From: Vanilla planifolia
Taxonomy: Eukaryota; Streptophyta; Magnoliopsida; Asparagales; Orchidaceae
DNA length: 64,000 bases
Direction of reading: 5' to 3'
Assembly: GCA_023846275.1 (NCBI GenBank)
Contig: JAIUJO010001043.1
Location: 50,001-114,000, forward strand
Shown: positions 15,201 through 30,858 of the stretch, one piece after another
How positions within the stretch are numbered: position 1 is the first letter of the stretch
How the letters are laid out: every line of letters starts with the position of its first letter
Translations under genes and position numbers: made by a program
Notes under the pieces: generated by a model
The model's input: the letters and a program-made list of their open reading frames with translations, nothing else
Database searches by the model: none
Told to the model about the DNA's origin: nothing

Positions 15201-18200
15201 AATGTTTGCCTTGAATTTATCTCATTTCTCCAAATTGTTTTCTTTCATTTGGTTATACTACACAACTCTTAATTTTCTCTAGTTTAAAATTTACAATATA
15301 GTGATTTTGTTATATTAAATTTCTTTAATTTATCTTATTTTTACTTTAATATATATTAACTTAATATGAAATTATAATTCACTATTATTTAATGCTTATT
15401 TACATTTATAATTTGCAATAATTCCAAATAAGGATCTAGACTATCCAAATATTGTTAGACTCATTTCATGAGCTTCATGTAGTAAAAGTTATATTTTTAT
15501 ATTTTTTAATATATTATGTTATTATCTTTTGTGAGGCTTTAGGTAACATTTCTATTCATATTATATTTGACGATCGAGGATGTTACATATGATTGTCTCA
15601 GTATCTTAGAACATACCCTTCTGAAATTATTCATCTCTTTTATTTAAACATTTTTCATTGATTTTGTGATATTCTTGATAATCCCCAATTCTACTCTCAT
15701 GTGACGTTCACATTGCTTTGATTAGGTTTTATTGTATTTTTATAATTTATCTTATTTTTTGCCTTTAAATTTTTTTATTTAAAATTAAAATAATAATTTA
15801 TTTTTATTTATGTTTACTTATTTTCGTAATTCATAGAATTTCCTACTTATGTTGAAAAGCTCAATCTAATTAGTTATATATATTTTTTATTTAAAAATTT
15901 TTCAAGCATGTTCTCATGTTTTATGGGTTATTTTGATTGATTTCCAATTTGTCTATTGAGGAAGTTATACTTAATCTTATTTGTATCTTTAATGCAACTT
16001 TCTTACATAATGTATCTCCTTCTTTGAAACGTTTTGCTTTCATTTTGTTGTATTACCATCATTCTCAAATTCTCTTATCTATAATTTGTCATTTTTCGAC
16101 CTTAATAATCAATTGCAAAATTTTAAATTAATTAATTGGTATTATTTAAAATTAATTACTTTGATAATTCTCAATTATTCTAAATAAGATCTGAAGGAAT
16201 GGAAAGAATGTCGTTGGATTCATCTCCATTATCTCAGTCAAATTAAATATTTATTTTTTATATTTTCTAATATTTTATTTTCTTATTTTTTTGCATTGTT
16301 ATGCATTGATTTAGTTATATTACTAAATAACTCTCAACTAACTCACAATTATCATTTTCATGTGTTTGGTTTTATAATCTTACATTGCTTCAATTTATCT
16401 CATTTTAGTTTTAATACATATATATAATTTATTTTTAAATAAGGATTTGTTATTGTACATTTTTTTACTTTAGTATTTTGGAATATATATCATTAAACTC
16501 TTCTTGACAAGCTTTATCTAATTAAATATTCATCTTTAGATATTTAAATATTATATTTTCTTGATGTTTTTTTTATAATATTTTATATTTCACCCTAATT
16601 TGATGATTGAGAATGGTAAACTCGATCCTCATAGTCTCTTGTAATGAAACTTTTTTATATAATTTATCTCATTTCTTTAATGTTTTCTTTAATTTAATTG
16701 TATTACTACGTAACTCAATCAACTCTTATGTGACTTTTACATCTCTTTGATTTTTAATATTCTATTTTTTTAGTTTATCATATTTTTACTTTCATATATA
16801 TATATATACCCAATATTGAATTAAGAATATATTATTATTTATGATTATTTAATTTGGTAATTTGAAATAATTCTAAATAAGGACAAATCAAATAAATATT
16901 ACTGGAAACATCTTGATGTGTTTCATCTTCTTAAATATATATTTCCATATTTTCAAATTTTTTATTTTTTCATGTTTTATCATGATTTATGAGAAAAATC
17001 TATTTGTATCTTAATTGATGATTTAGTATGTTACACTTGCTATCCTTAATGTCTTGGAATGTAGCTTACCCTTACAATTTATCTCATTTCTTCAAATTTT
17101 TTATTTTAATTTGGTTATACTCTATTGAAGGAAAATTCTCTACTTGTCTAAGTTTCACAATACTTCAATTTTATTTGATTACAATTCTTTTATTTATCTC
17201 ACTTCAACTTTATTATGTTTACTTAATATTAAATTATAAATTGAATTTTTCTTATGGTTCTTTGTTGCATAATTCACTAAAATTCTAATCTTCGAGAAAT
17301 TGAGATGAAACAATGTAGTTGGACTTGTCTATATGAGCATAATAAAATTAAATATATATTTTTAAATTTCAATTTTTAAAATTTTATAAAGTGTTTGTTA
17401 TGCATTAGTAAATGTTTTGATTTATTCATGATTTTATGATCAACGATATTATCGTTGATCTCTTTAGTATCTTAGTATGCAAATTTGACATATAATCAAT
17501 CAAATTTTTTCACATTCTTTACCCTAATTTTGTTATGTTAACAAGAAACTATAATTCTCATCTTATGTGACCTTTGCATCTCTTTGATTTGGTTATATTT
17601 CTTTCCTTCAATTTATCTCATCTCAATTTTAATATATATTTATCTTGTTTTAAAATAATAATTTATTATTATTTATGCTTATTTATTTTGGTAATTCATA
17701 ATAATTCCTCTGATGGGGTAGAAAAAAAAATTACACTGGTCTATACAAGCTCTATCTAATTAAATATTTATTTTTATATTTCTTTATGTTTTATCTTCAA
17801 CACTTTCATATGCTTTATGAGTCATTCACTATCACACTTGATTGGTCTTTTGAGTATACTATACTTGATCTCCTTTGTATCTTGGAATGTAGCTTTCCCA
17901 AATATTTTAACACATTTCATTAAATTATTTCCTTTCATTTGATTACAATATTATGAAACTCATATTCTTATATTGTTGACCTACATAACACTTTAATTTT
18001 CTTTTACAACATTTGTTTAATATTTATAATTTTTTCTTTAAAATATAATATTCCAATATAAAATTAATTCTTTATTATTTTTTATGTTAACTTACTTTCA
18101 CAATTTACAATAATTCTAAAGGAGTTATGAAGATGAAACAAAAATCATTAGATTCATCTTGACTATCATAATCCAATTAAACATTGATTTTGGTTTTTTT

Positions 18201-21200
18201 AATATTTTCAGTAGTTTGATAAGAAAGACATTGCATTTCAATTAATACCATTTTTGATAATTGACGATTCTATGCTAAATCAACTTAACAACTTTGAATA
18301 TAATAATCTAGTAAACTTTATTTCATTTATTCAAATTTATTTCTTTGAATTAGCTATTTTACTATGAAACCATAATTCTCTTTTCTAGTGATCTATTCAT
18401 CGCATTGTTTTGTTTACGTTATATTGCTTCAACCTATCTCACTTTAGCTTTATTATATATATAATTAACGTTGAAAAAATAATTTATTATTATTTATGCT
18501 TATTTAATTTGATAATTCTCACAATTCTAAATATGGTCCCATTGAGATGACATAAACACTGTTGGACTATTCTTAAGGAGCTCTAACTAATTTAATATTC
18601 ATTTTTAATTTTTTAATATTTTCTTTTTGAAGTTTTTATCATGTTTTATGATAATATTAATTTGTACCTAATTTGATGGATGATGATGTTACACTCAATC
18701 TCCTTTATACTATGGAGTGCAACTTTCATGGACAATTTATCATATTTCTTTAAAATTTTCACTGTGACATGACTTTATTACACTATAACTCTAAATCACA
18801 TCTCATGGAACCATCACATGCCTTTGATTTTGTGAAATTAATTTCTTATGTTTATCTCACTTCGACTTTAATACTTATTTACTAATATTAAAAGTTGAAT
18901 TTAATATTTATATTTTTATTTTCTTTGGTAATTCTTTATAATTCTAAATGAGATTCAATCATAACAAAACAAATGTCATTAGACTCAACTAAAAAAGATC
19001 TGTCCTGTTAAGTATTAATTGTTTTTATTTTTAAATATTTTATATTCTAAGGCCTTTATAAGTTTTAGCAGACATTTCATTATTTATCAGACTTGATCGA
19101 AGATGTACACTAGATGTCCATAGTATCGAGCAATACAACTTCCCCATACAATTTATCTAATTTTTTAAAATATTTTACTTTGATTTCGTTATATTGTCAT
19201 ATAAATTTTAAAATTCCCTAACGTGACCTTTAACTCATTTTGCTTTTATTGTTTTATATTTTATTAATTTATATTTTTTCAAATTTTATTATATTTTTTA
19301 CTCAATACTAAAAAATAATTTGTTTTTTTATGATTACTTAATTATTTTAATGGATAGCAGTTTGAAATGAGGTTTGAACAAGATGAAATAAAAATCATTG
19401 AACTCCTTTTAGCAAGCTCTTTTTTATCAAATATTCATCTTTTAGTTTCAAATATTTTATCTTTTTAAAACTTTAGCATGCTTTGTGAGACATTACAATT
19501 TGCATCTAATTTGATGATAGAGAGTGTTACACCAAGTCTTCTTGGTGCATTAGAGTCCAACTTTTCTCAAAATGTTATCAGATGTTTTCAAATGTTTTGT
19601 TTGATGCGGTGTTCTTGCAATATAACTTTGAATCTTATCACATGTGACCATTAAATATTTTTGATTTAGTAATACTAAATTTAAATTTAACTCATTTAAG
19701 CTTTAGTATACATTTTCTTAACATTAAAAAAATAAGTTATTTTAATTTATTTTGATTTACTTCTGTTCGTCCTAGTAATTTAGAATAAGGACAAGTTGAG
19801 ATGAAACAAATGTCATTCGATTTGTTTTGACATTGTCTATTCAATTAAGTATTCATTTTTATTTTTTTAAAATATTTTATTTTCTAGGGTTTTGGTGGGT
19901 TTTAGGACACATTTTGGGTCTTAAATATTTGAAAACTGATTATGTTACACTTCACCTTCTTAGTATCGATGAATGCAATTGTTATGTATAATTTATCATA
20001 TTTCTAAAAATGTTATGTATTCATTTGATGATATTAATATGTAACTCTAAATAATCTCTTGTGTGACCTACACATCACATTTTTGTTGTTTTATTATAAT
20101 TCTTTAATTTATCTTATTTCAGCTTCATTATTAATTTTTTTAAAACTAAAATGATTTTTTTATTTATCCATATTTATTTTCCTAATTTATAGTAATTCTA
20201 AGTTAGGTTCGATCGAGATGAAACAAAGCTCATTATAGTCATCTTCATGAGTTCTAACTAAGTAATATTCATTTCGTATTTGTTTTTATATTTTTTTTGC
20301 TTTTTAAAATCTCTACACATTTTATGAGATAATTTAACTCATACCTAATTCAATGAATGAGAATGTTACGTTCGAGCTTCTTGGTATCTTGGAATACGAC
20401 TTTCTCATAAAGTTCATCTCACATAAGGAAATGTTTTCCTAAAATTTTGTTATATTACCATGAACCTCTAAATCTCCTTTCATTTCACTTTTAAAGCATT
20501 ATGACTCTTTTATTGGTATTACATCAATCTATCTGGTTTCAAAGTTAATGTATATTTTTTATAATAAAAATAATAATTATAACTATTTATGCTTATTTAA
20601 TTCAGCATTTCATACTAATTGAAAATGATGTCCAATAAAGCTAAAAAAATGTCATTGCATTAATTTTTTAAAAATTTTGTATGAACTTTTTCTCATTTCT
20701 TCAAAATTTTCAATTTGAATTAGTTATATTACTAAAAACTCTCATTTTTCACATGTGGGATCTTCACATCACTTTGATTTGATTATATTGCATTTCTTAA
20801 ATTTATGTGATTTCAACATTTATTGGTATTTATGTTATATTAAAATAATGATTTATTATTATTTTCTTATGAAATTTGTCAATTCATAATAATTCCACAT
20901 TTGGTACGATAGGGTTGGAACAAATGTTGTTAGAATCATCATGAAGAGCTATATCTAATTAAACATAATCTTTATAAAAATATTTTTTTATGAATTTTGC
21001 AAATTTTTATCAGCATTTGATTTCACCCTTATTTAATGATTGAGGATATTGTACTCAATCTTAGCATCTTGCAATATAACTTTCCAGTACATTCTATTCT
21101 TTTTCGTGAAATTGTTTCTCTAATTGGTTATGTTGTTATGTAACACATGAATTCTTCTCTTATGTTCTTTACATCTATTTGACTTTATTTTATTTCATTA

Positions 21201-24200
21201 CTTCAGAATATCTAACTTGAACTTTAATATTTCCTTACTTATTATTTAAAAAGAAATTATTATTATTTATGCTTATTTAATTTAGTAATTTATAATAATT
21301 CTAAACAAGGTCGTATACAAACTAAAAAATGTTGCTAAACTGGTCATGATGAGCTCTATGAAATCTAATATTTATTTTTAAACTTTCAAATGTTTTATCT
21401 TCAAATGACTTTGAAGGCTTTTTGAAACACTTTGATTTATACCTATTTTGATGATCAAAGACGTTACACTATCTCATTAGTATCTAAGATTTGAACTTTA
21501 TTATGAACTTTATCTTAATTTGTCAAATGTTTAACAATCATTTTGTTAAATTACTATGTAATTCTAAATCTTCTCACATGTTATCTTAATATCAGTTTGA
21601 CTTGGCTATTTCACAATGCTTTAATTTATCCTATTTCAGTTTTAATATATATTTTTGTAATAAAATAAATTTAAAATATTTATGCTTATTAAGTTTGTTA
21701 ATTTTTATTATTTCCAAATGAGGTTAGATGAAGATGAAATGAATGTCATTCGACTTTAAATGCAAAGTTTTTACTAATTAAATATAGATTTTAATATTTT
21801 AAAGTTTTGTTTGATCGAGTTTTTATTATTTTAAGAGATAATACCATCTGCATCATATTTAATGATATATGATGTTCAAATTGGTCCTTATAGCATTTTG
21901 GAGTGTCATTTTTTAGTATAATTTATCTCTTCTACTTAAATGTTTTCCATGGACTTTGTTGCAATACTACAAAACTCTGATTCACTCTTTGTGTAACCTT
22001 TATGTTGCTTTAATTTTTTTATATAATATTACTTCAATTTATCTAATTTATAATATATTATAAATTTAATTAATAATTTAATGTTAATTTATTATTATTT
22101 ATTCTTAAAAAATCGACTAATTCATAATAATTCCAAAAGAGGTGTGAAAGAGTTGAAACAAACATGTTGCTCTTATGAGACTTCTACATCACCCTTATTT
22201 TGCTATAATACATCCTTCAATTTATCTCATCTCAACTTGGACATACAATCACTTTATAACAAAATAATAATTTATAATTATTTATGCTTAATAAATTTGT
22301 TAATTTATAGTAATTTCAATTGAGGTCTGATAGAGACAAAATGAACAAATTAGAGTCTTATTAATGAGTATAATCCTGTTAAAGATTCACTTTTTGAATA
22401 TTTAGTTTACTATGATTTTTTTGTGTTCTAGGAGACATTTTAATTCATACATGGTTTGATGGTCAAGGATGTTATTAGCAATCTTCTTAGCATATGGAGA
22501 TGTAACTACTTACTACAATTTATCTTTCTAGATTCAAATTTTCTACTTTGATTAGCTTTACTGTTATGTATTCAAGGTCTTTTTCCTCTGTCCCTTGCAT
22601 TACTTTGATGTGGATGCATTACAACACCTTAATTTATCATTTTTTAGCTTTAAAAAATTTACTTAATATTTAAATAAACATTTACTATTATTTATGCTTC
22701 TTTTTTTGAAATTTGTAACAATTCTAAATGAGGTTTGATGTGGATGAAAAAAGTTGCAGGACTCATCTTAACGAGTTCTATCCAATTAAATGTTCAATTT
22801 TATATTTTTAATTTCAAAACCTTTTGTATTCTTTTTGAAAAACTTTTATTTATACCTTATTTGATAATTAAGTATGTTATACTTGATCTACTTAATAACC
22901 ATAAATTTTGCTTTGCCACAAAATTTATCTCATGCCTTAGATTATTTTTCTTTGATTTTTAATGCATAAATATAAAACTAATCTTTCCCACAACTAACCT
23001 TGGCATTGCTCTGATTTTGATAAACAACATTACTTCAATTTATCTTATTTTAACTATAACATATATTTTCTTTGTAGTAAAAAATAAATTATTATTTCTT
23101 ATACTTAATAAATTTGGTAATTAGTAGTAATTTAAACAAGGCCAAATTAAGATAAAATAAATGTTGTTGGAGTCATCATTGTTAGTTCTATCTAATTAAA
23201 ATACAAATTTTCACCTTTTTTAAATTTTAATTTGTAGGGTTTTGGCATGCTTTAAGACATATTGTTATTCTTGTCATACTTAGTAATCGAGGATGCTAAA
23301 TTCTAATAGCTTAGTGTCTTGGAATAAAATTTTTATATACAATCTATCTCCTTTTTCCATTTTTTTTTTCTTTTATTTTGTTAGATTACTATGTAGCTCT
23401 GATTCTCCTATAGTGTGTCTTTTACATCGCTTTTATTTTGCCATTCGGCTCATCTCGATGATCATTTTCAATGAGGTATTCATTTTTAAATATTGTTTTT
23501 TAGGGTTTTAGTAGGCGTTAAGAATCATTTTGATTATTAGGCAATTTGATGGTTTAGGAAGTTACATTAGATCTCCATAGTACCATGGAATGCAACTTGT
23601 TTGTACAATTTATCTCATGTCTTAAAATTTTTTCTTTGATTTGGTTACACTATTATGAAGCTCAAAATCTTCTCTCTACATCACTTTGTGTTAGTTATAT
23701 TAAATTTCTTCAATTTATCAAATTTCAACTTTATATATATTTTCTTTATATTAAAATAATATTTTCTTATTAATTATGCTTATTTAATTTTGTAATTCTT
23801 ATTATGTCAAAAAAAAGTCCAATTAAACAAACATCATCGGTCTCGTCATGACAAGCTCTATAAAATGAAGTATAAATTTTTTTAATATTTTTTAATTTTT
23901 TAGATTTTATGATTTTGGTAGGCTTTATGAGAAATTTTTTATTCATACATTGATTTCTGATCGAATATCTGACACCCATTCTCCTTACTATCTTAGAGTC
24001 CAACTTTATTAAATAATTTATCTCATTTTATCAAATTTTTCACTACAAATCTTCTTTATTGCTATGAAGTTCTTAATCTTCTGTTGTGTAAGCATTACAT
24101 ATCTTTGATATTGTTATATTACATTTCCTAATTTATCTGATTCTATTTTTAATATATATATATATACACTCAATATTTACAAATATTTTGTTGTTATTTA

Positions 24201-25530
24201 ATAATTTTACCTTATTTACTACAATATTTCCAAAAGATGACATGTTCATGCGAAAAAAAAATCATTTGACTAGTCTTGGCAAGATCTATCAAATAAACTA
24301 TTCATATTTATATGTCTAAAAAATAATATTTTAATGCTTCTTTTAGTTTACAGGGAATTTTGATTTTTAGCTTATTTTTTCATTGAGGATATTTCGCTCG
24401 ATACCCTTAATATTGTGTAAAAACTTTTCTATATAATTTGTCAAAAAAATTCAGTTTGATTTTATTAAATCACCATTAGATTCTAAATTCTATCTCATGT
24501 GACCTATTGCTTTGATATGGCTATATTTCAATTCTTCAATTTAATCTTTATTTTTATTTACTAAATATTAAAGCATTAATTTAATATTTTTTTAGTTTAT
24601 TTACTTTCATAATTTGAAGTAACTCCAATTGATGTCGAATCAAGATAAAGCAAATACCATTACACACGTATTGACATGCTTGATAAAATTAAATATTTAA
24701 TTTATTATTTTTTAAAATATTTTAGTTCGTAATTTCTTGGCATGTTTGATGAAGTATATAAATTCGTACATAATTTGATGATTAAGAATGTTACACTTGC
24801 TCTTCTTAAAATCATGAGATGAAATCTTCTTGCACATTTTATGTTATTTCACAAAAGTCTTTCTTTTGATTTAATTATATTTGTATGAAGGCTTAATGTT
24901 GCTTTCATTTGACATTTTAATCTCTTCAACTAAGCCAAATTACAATGCTTTAATTTATTTTATTTTAGATTTAATATATATTTATTTAATATTTTAGTAA
25001 TAATATATTATCTTTTTTCTTATTTAATTTTTTTAATTTGTAGTAATTCAAATTGAGGCTTAATCAAGACTTAACGAACATCTTTGGACTTGTCTTATCT
25101 AGATCTACCTAATTAAACATTTTTTGTTTTTATATTTTTTGATGTTTTTTAATTATTATCATTTCGCCACACTTTATGAGATATTTTTGTTCATACTTTA
25201 TTTGATAATGAAGGATGCAATTCTCAATTTTCTTTTTTATTTTTTTTATGCATCTTCCCCATATTATTTTTTTGATTTCATCAAATGTTTTCGATGCATC
25301 GATATGTTACCAAAAGCAGTCACGCTACTATTGTGTGACCATTACATATCTTCGATTAGCTTATACTATGTTTTCCTAATCTTTCCTATTTCACCTTTAA
25401 TATATGTTTACCTTATATTTTAAAATGAATTTATTGTTTTTTTAATAAATTTTCTAATTGACAATAATTTCAAATGAGTTCCAAAAAAGATATTATTTTT
25501 GGGAGCTTTGACCAATTAAATTATTTTTAT
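12216..25530 (+). repeat. SatA satellite block 3 (+ orientation), the longest block
   Basis: About 13.3 kb, or some 32 monomers at roughly 0.42 kb. Landmark copies can be followed at about 0.41-0.43 kb spacing, for example near 17020, 17440, 17850, 18255, 18685, 19095, 19525, 19935 and 20360. Each is followed by a phrase close to TTGGAATGCAACTTTC and then one close to ACAATTTATCTCATTTCTTC. Monomers differ greatly from one another, which suggests old amplification with little recent homogenisation. No protein, tRNA or other gene was recognised in this stretch. Confidence 0.87.
17438..17460. repeat. Perfect 10-bp hairpin in a SatA monomer
   Basis: GATCAACGAT, a 3-base loop ATT, then ATCGTTGATC: a perfect inverted repeat. 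It lies on the monomer landmark, whose apparent consensus already has a weaker dyad (GATCGAG ... CTCGATC). It may simply be an extreme variant of a satellite motif. Confidence 0.85.
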
Positions 25531-28500
25531 TATATTTTATATTAAATGAAAGTAAAATAATTAAAATAATAAGACAAATTATATGAGAATATTACTTTCA
25601 TAAACACTAAGAAGATTAAGTTTAAAATCCCCAATCATCAAATTTGGTACAAATTAAAATATCTCATAAAATTCATAGACACGCTAAAAAATAAAATAAT
25701 TAAGAATATAAAAATTAATGTTTAAAATCATACGACTTAATAAGATTAGTCTAATGTATTATATTTTCATCTCCATTGGATCTCATGGAATTAATATGAT
25801 TTATCTAAGTAAATAAACATAAATAATAATAAATTTTTATTCTAATATTACATTAAAATATATTAAATCTGTAATAAGATCAATTAAAGCAATGTAATAA
25901 GCTAAATCATAATGATGTAAATGTCATAGGAGAGGAGAAATCAAGTTTCATAGTAATATAACTAAAACCAAACGAAACATTTGAAGAAATGACAAATTAT
26001 ACATGAATGTTGCATTCCAATATATTGAGGATATTAAGTGTAACATATTGGATTGACAAATTTGGAACCAATCAAAATACCTTGTAAAATATTTGAAAAC
26101 CTCTAGAAAATAAAATATTTAAAGATAGAAAGAAGGATATTTAATATGATTGAGCTCATCTTTGTGATTCCAACTTTTTTCCTCGATCACACCTTTTTTT
26201 GAATAAATAGGAATTATGAAATTAAATAACAATAAATAAGAATGCTTTTTTATTTAATATTGAATAAATATATGTTAAAGTTCAAATTTGATAAATGAAA
26301 AAACATAATATAAGAAAATAAAAGTACTACAAAGGCTACAGGGGAGGAGAATAAAAATTTAAAAGAAATATATCAAAATCATAGAAAAAACTTAAAAAAA
26401 TAAGATTGATAGTACGAGAAAGTAAAATTAGAAGATACTAAGGAGATTAACTAAAACATCTATGATCGTTAAATTATGTATAAAATAAAATACATCAAAA
26501 AGCATGCCATGAACATAGAAAAAAATTAAAAACATAAAAATCAATTTCTTGTAAGATATAACTCATCAAAATGATCAATATTTGTTTTGTATTGATTAGA
26601 CCATGCTTTAAATTATATCGAGTTATTAAAAAAATAGGAATAAGAAATAGTAAATTATTATCTCAAAATTAAGTAATTATATATTAAATTTCAAACGAGA
26701 TAAAATGAGTCAATGCAATATATTCAAATCCATAACATGTAAATTTCACTTTAGGGAAAATTTAAAGTTACTTAATAATATTAATATAACAGAGCCAAAC
26801 AATTGAATAATAAATAAAATATAGATGAAAGTTTGACTCTAAGATGTTAAAGAAATTGATCAAAATTACCTCCATCATCAAATAAACTGTAAATTGAATT
26901 CCTTGTAAAGTGTGTGACAACTAGAAAAAATAAATTATTTTTAAGTCCTAAAACATGGATTTTATAAGGTGAGGTTATTAAGAGAAGTGTAAAGACTTCT
27001 ATTTTGTCTCAATCAAATCACTTTTATGAATAATAGAAATTACCAAAATAAATGATCATAAATAAAAATAAATTACTACTTTAATATTAAATAAATATAT
27101 AATAGAGCTAAAATAAGATAAATTGAAAAAAATTAACATCCCCAAATAAACTAATGTAAAGGTCACATTAGAGAAGAATTATAGTTTAAAAATAATATAA
27201 GAAAACCAAATAAAAAAGTTAGAAGAAATAAAATAAATCTTATAAGAATACTCCATTCAAAGTGGCTAAAGAGAAGACTGTAACTTTCTTGATTTTCAAT
27301 TAATTATTGAATCAAAATAAATATTTAAGCATGCAAATGTTAACAAAATAATTTTTTTAAAAATATTAAAAAATATATTTAATTAAAGAGTGTTGATTTA
27401 TGTAAATCTAATGACATTTATTTTGCCTTGATCAAACCTCATTAGGAACTATAATGAATTACCAAATTAAATAATCATAAATATAAAGAAATTTTTATTT
27501 TAATATTAAATAAATATATGTAAATGCTGGAAAGAAATAAATTGAAGTAATGTAATACAATATGATAAGGGCAATGTAAGAGTCAAATGAAAAGAGATTT
27601 AAAGTTACATAGTAATAAAACTAGATCATAGAAAACATTTCAAGAGATTTGATAACTTACTAAAGAAAGCTAGACTCTAATGCACCAACAAGATTAAGTA
27701 CAACATCGTCAAATATCAAGTTAGTTGCCAATTCAAATTTCTTATAATTCTAGACAAAGTATTTCAAAATAAAATATTTAAAAATAAAGACAAACAAATA
27801 CTTAACTGGATAGAGCTCCATAAAAATTTTTATTTAAGTTTACTTCATCCCGATTGGGCTTTATTGGGAATTACTGAGAATGTAAAAGAAGAAAGATAAA
27901 ATGAGATAAATAAAAAATATAAAAAAAACGTTTTCTAAACGATGTAAAGTTCACACCCAAAAATAGTTCGAGTAACATGGTGATATAACCAAATCAAAGC
28001 AGAATATTTTGGAAAATGCGATAAATTATATAAAAAAAGTTGCATTCCATGATACTATGGAGATTGACTGCAACATCTTTGATCTTCAAATTAAGTTATA
28101 TGTAAATTATCACATAAAAGATTAAAAACTACAAAAAAAATATTTTAAAATAAAATAGGTAATACTTCATTGGAAAAAAACTTTTTGAGATGAATCTAGT
28201 AATTACATTTTCCTTTGTCTTCAAAAAACTTTCGATAAAATAGTTAATACTTATTTTCTTTGTCTTGATCAAACTTTATTTGTAATTATAATGAATTACC
28301 AATTTAAACTAAAATGAAAGATATTGTTTTATTGTTTTTTATTTTAACTAAATGTGTAATAATGATAAAATTAGATAAATTGAAAAATAATAAATAACCA
28401 AATGAAAGATATGTAATGGTTAACATAAGGCAATATGTAGTGCTATATAGTAGTAAAACCATAACAAAGTGAAGAATTAGAAGAATTAAGATAAGTTATA

Positions 28501-29949
28501 TAGGAAGGTTTGACTCCAAGGTACTAAGGAGATTGAGTAGAATAGTATCAATTACCAAATTAGTTATAAATCAAAAAGTATCAAAAAACATGCAGAGATC
28601 TTAGAAAATAAAATCTAAAAAGCTTTAAAAAAAGATATGTAATTTGTCAAAACTCATTAGGGATACTCCAATGGCATTGTTTCATCTTAATCAATATTTT
28701 TTTAGAATTACTAAGAGTTACCAAATTAAATGAGCATTAATTATAACAAATTATTTTAACAAAAATGGGATAAACAATAGCAACATGATATTAAAAAAAC
28801 GAGGTGATATAAAGTCACTAAAGAGGAAAATTAGGGTTTCATTGCCATTTAACTAAATCAACGAAAAAAATTGCATAAATAAGATAAATTGTATAAAATA
28901 TGTTATTCAAAAAGGCAAAATAGATTGAGTATAAAATCATCAATTGTCAAAATAAGTACAAATAAAAATGCAAAATCATGCTTGCCAAACTACAAAAAAT
29001 ATAATTAAAAATATTAAAATTAATATTTTGATGGATAATGATAATCGAGATGAGTCTAATACTATTTTTTTAAACTCCACTGGTCCTTGTTTAAAATTAT
29101 TGTCAATTATGAAACTCAGTTAACATAACTAATAATAAATTATTTTTTACATTAAGTAATTACATTATAAGGCTAAAATTGTATATATTAAACAAATTTA
29201 ATGCAACCAAATGAAAGTAGTATCACTAAAAAAAGAATTAGTGTTTTATAGTAATATAACCAAATGAAAATAAATAATTTAATGAAAAATGATAAAGCAT
29301 ATGAGAAAGCTACATTCCAAGATAGAAGGAGATCAAGCATATTTTTCTTCATCATCAAATGATGTAGAAATGTAAATGACGCAAGAAGCACTCAAAAGCT
29401 CTAGAAGACAAAATTATTAAAAAAATAAAAATATTTAATTTCGTAAAATGCATAGAGATGAGTCCAGAAATGTCTGTTTCCACTACATGAAAGCTCAGTT
29501 GGAATTATTATGAATTATGATAGTAAATAAGAAATATAATAATAAATAATTATTATGTAAAACTAATCAATTGTATAGCAAAATTGAGATGAGATAAATT
29601 GAAGAAAAGAAATATAACCTTATCAAAAAGATGTGAAGGTCACAAAAGAGAACAAACAATGGTTCAAATCAATAAAACTAAAGAATGTGAAGAAATTGGA
29701 TAAATTATGAACTAAAGTAGTATTTTGGCAATGTAAAGAGATCAAGCAAAATATCCTCCATCATGAAATCAAGAATAAATCAAAATGTCTTATAATGCAT
29801 TCAAAAATGTTATAAAAATAAAATCTTTTAAATACAAACTGATATATTTAATTTTACTGAGCTTGTTAAGATTAGTACAATAGTGTTAATTTAATCTCGA
29901 TCAGACCTAGTTTAGAATTTTTGAGAATTACTAAAGTAAATAGGCATAA
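25531..29949 (-). repeat. SatA satellite block 4 (- orientation)
   Basis: About eleven reversed monomers. Landmark copies lie near 25620, 26036, 26450, 26860, 27275, 27690, 28065, 28530, 28930, 29340 and 29745. The last monomer is cut at 29949, where an LTR fragment begins. No genes are seen. Confidence 0.87.
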
Positions 29950-30858
29950 TGGCTCTAATCAAATTTAGCTTATTCTAACCATCCAAGACTCATATGTCAT
30001 TATAGTGTTTGATTAAATGGTTGAGATGTCCTCTGTGCTGATCCTGTGACTGAAGTAAATCCTTGTTGATAGCTAAATGACTAGCCATAATTATGCTATT
30101 ACACCAATCATTTTTGAAAAATATTTTCAGATCTTTTTAAGTTGTTTGGAAGCTGCATTTGTACCAACTTTTCAATCAATTTCAAAATACCATGATAAAA
30201 AGTTTCCTATAAATACCTAACCATTGTATATGAAATTTTCTCTTACAGCACCTATGTTTTACGACTACTTAAAATTCCAAGTTTTTAAGTTTAGCCTAAT
30301 TTCTCAATGATTTCATTTTCTTAATTCTTTTCTTAATTTTAGCTTTTTATGCCTTTTTAAATTCATAAAAAATGAAAAAAAAAAGTTTTACATTTTTATC
30401 AAAAGTTTGTTTTTTGTTGTATTGTCTTTCATTTACGTTGGCAAGTCTGATATTTGCAAAATCCTGAGTTAAGTTTTACCTCATAAAATATAACTTAGGT
30501 TTGACCTCGTAAAAACCAAGGTTATAGTTGAACCTTCAAGAGCTAGCAGGTTAGAGGTAAAATGATTAAAAAAACCTCAATTTATAATTCTTTTATTAGT
30601 ATAGTTTTTTTACATTAATTGGGAGTGGATGTAGGTTTTAGTTTTAACCAAACTATCAAAGAAATTTTGCGGTACCATTCCAACTCTTAATTTCACTATA
30701 AAAATTATAAATTATTATATCTATAGATGAAAGTTTTTAGAAAAAGATTTATTTCTCTACAAACTTATTAAAATGACTACAATAAAAAATTTCTAAAAGT
30801 TATTTAAAAGCGCAATTTACCATTTATTTATAAGATCGACACACTCATTTTTAATTCA
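29950..30858 (+). mobile_element. LTR fragment, 3' part (copy 1)
   Basis: Matches 59036-59936 of the complete solo LTR in order along its whole length. Shared landmarks are CCTGTGAC/CCAACAAC-type phrases after the CTCTGTG/CCTTTGTG phrase, AGATCTTTTTAAGTTGTTTGGA near 30130, the TATA-like region near 30207, and GGGAGTGGATGTAGGTT near 30620. It ends in ...TTCA at 30858, followed by ATATG and then SatB spacer, which is the same junction as the solo LTR's right end. The 5' half is missing, and the left edge abuts SatA. Orientation is inferred from the TATA-like and R/U5-like order. No internal retrotransposon genes are present. Confidence 0.8.
30207..30215 (+). promoter_or_regulatory. Possible LTR TATA box
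   Basis: CTATAAATA, followed by CCTAACCATT, lies in the middle of the LTR fragment where plant LTR promoters usually sit. The complete copy has a degraded version (CTAAAAATACC) at 59283. Whether it works is unknown. Confidence 0.4.
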
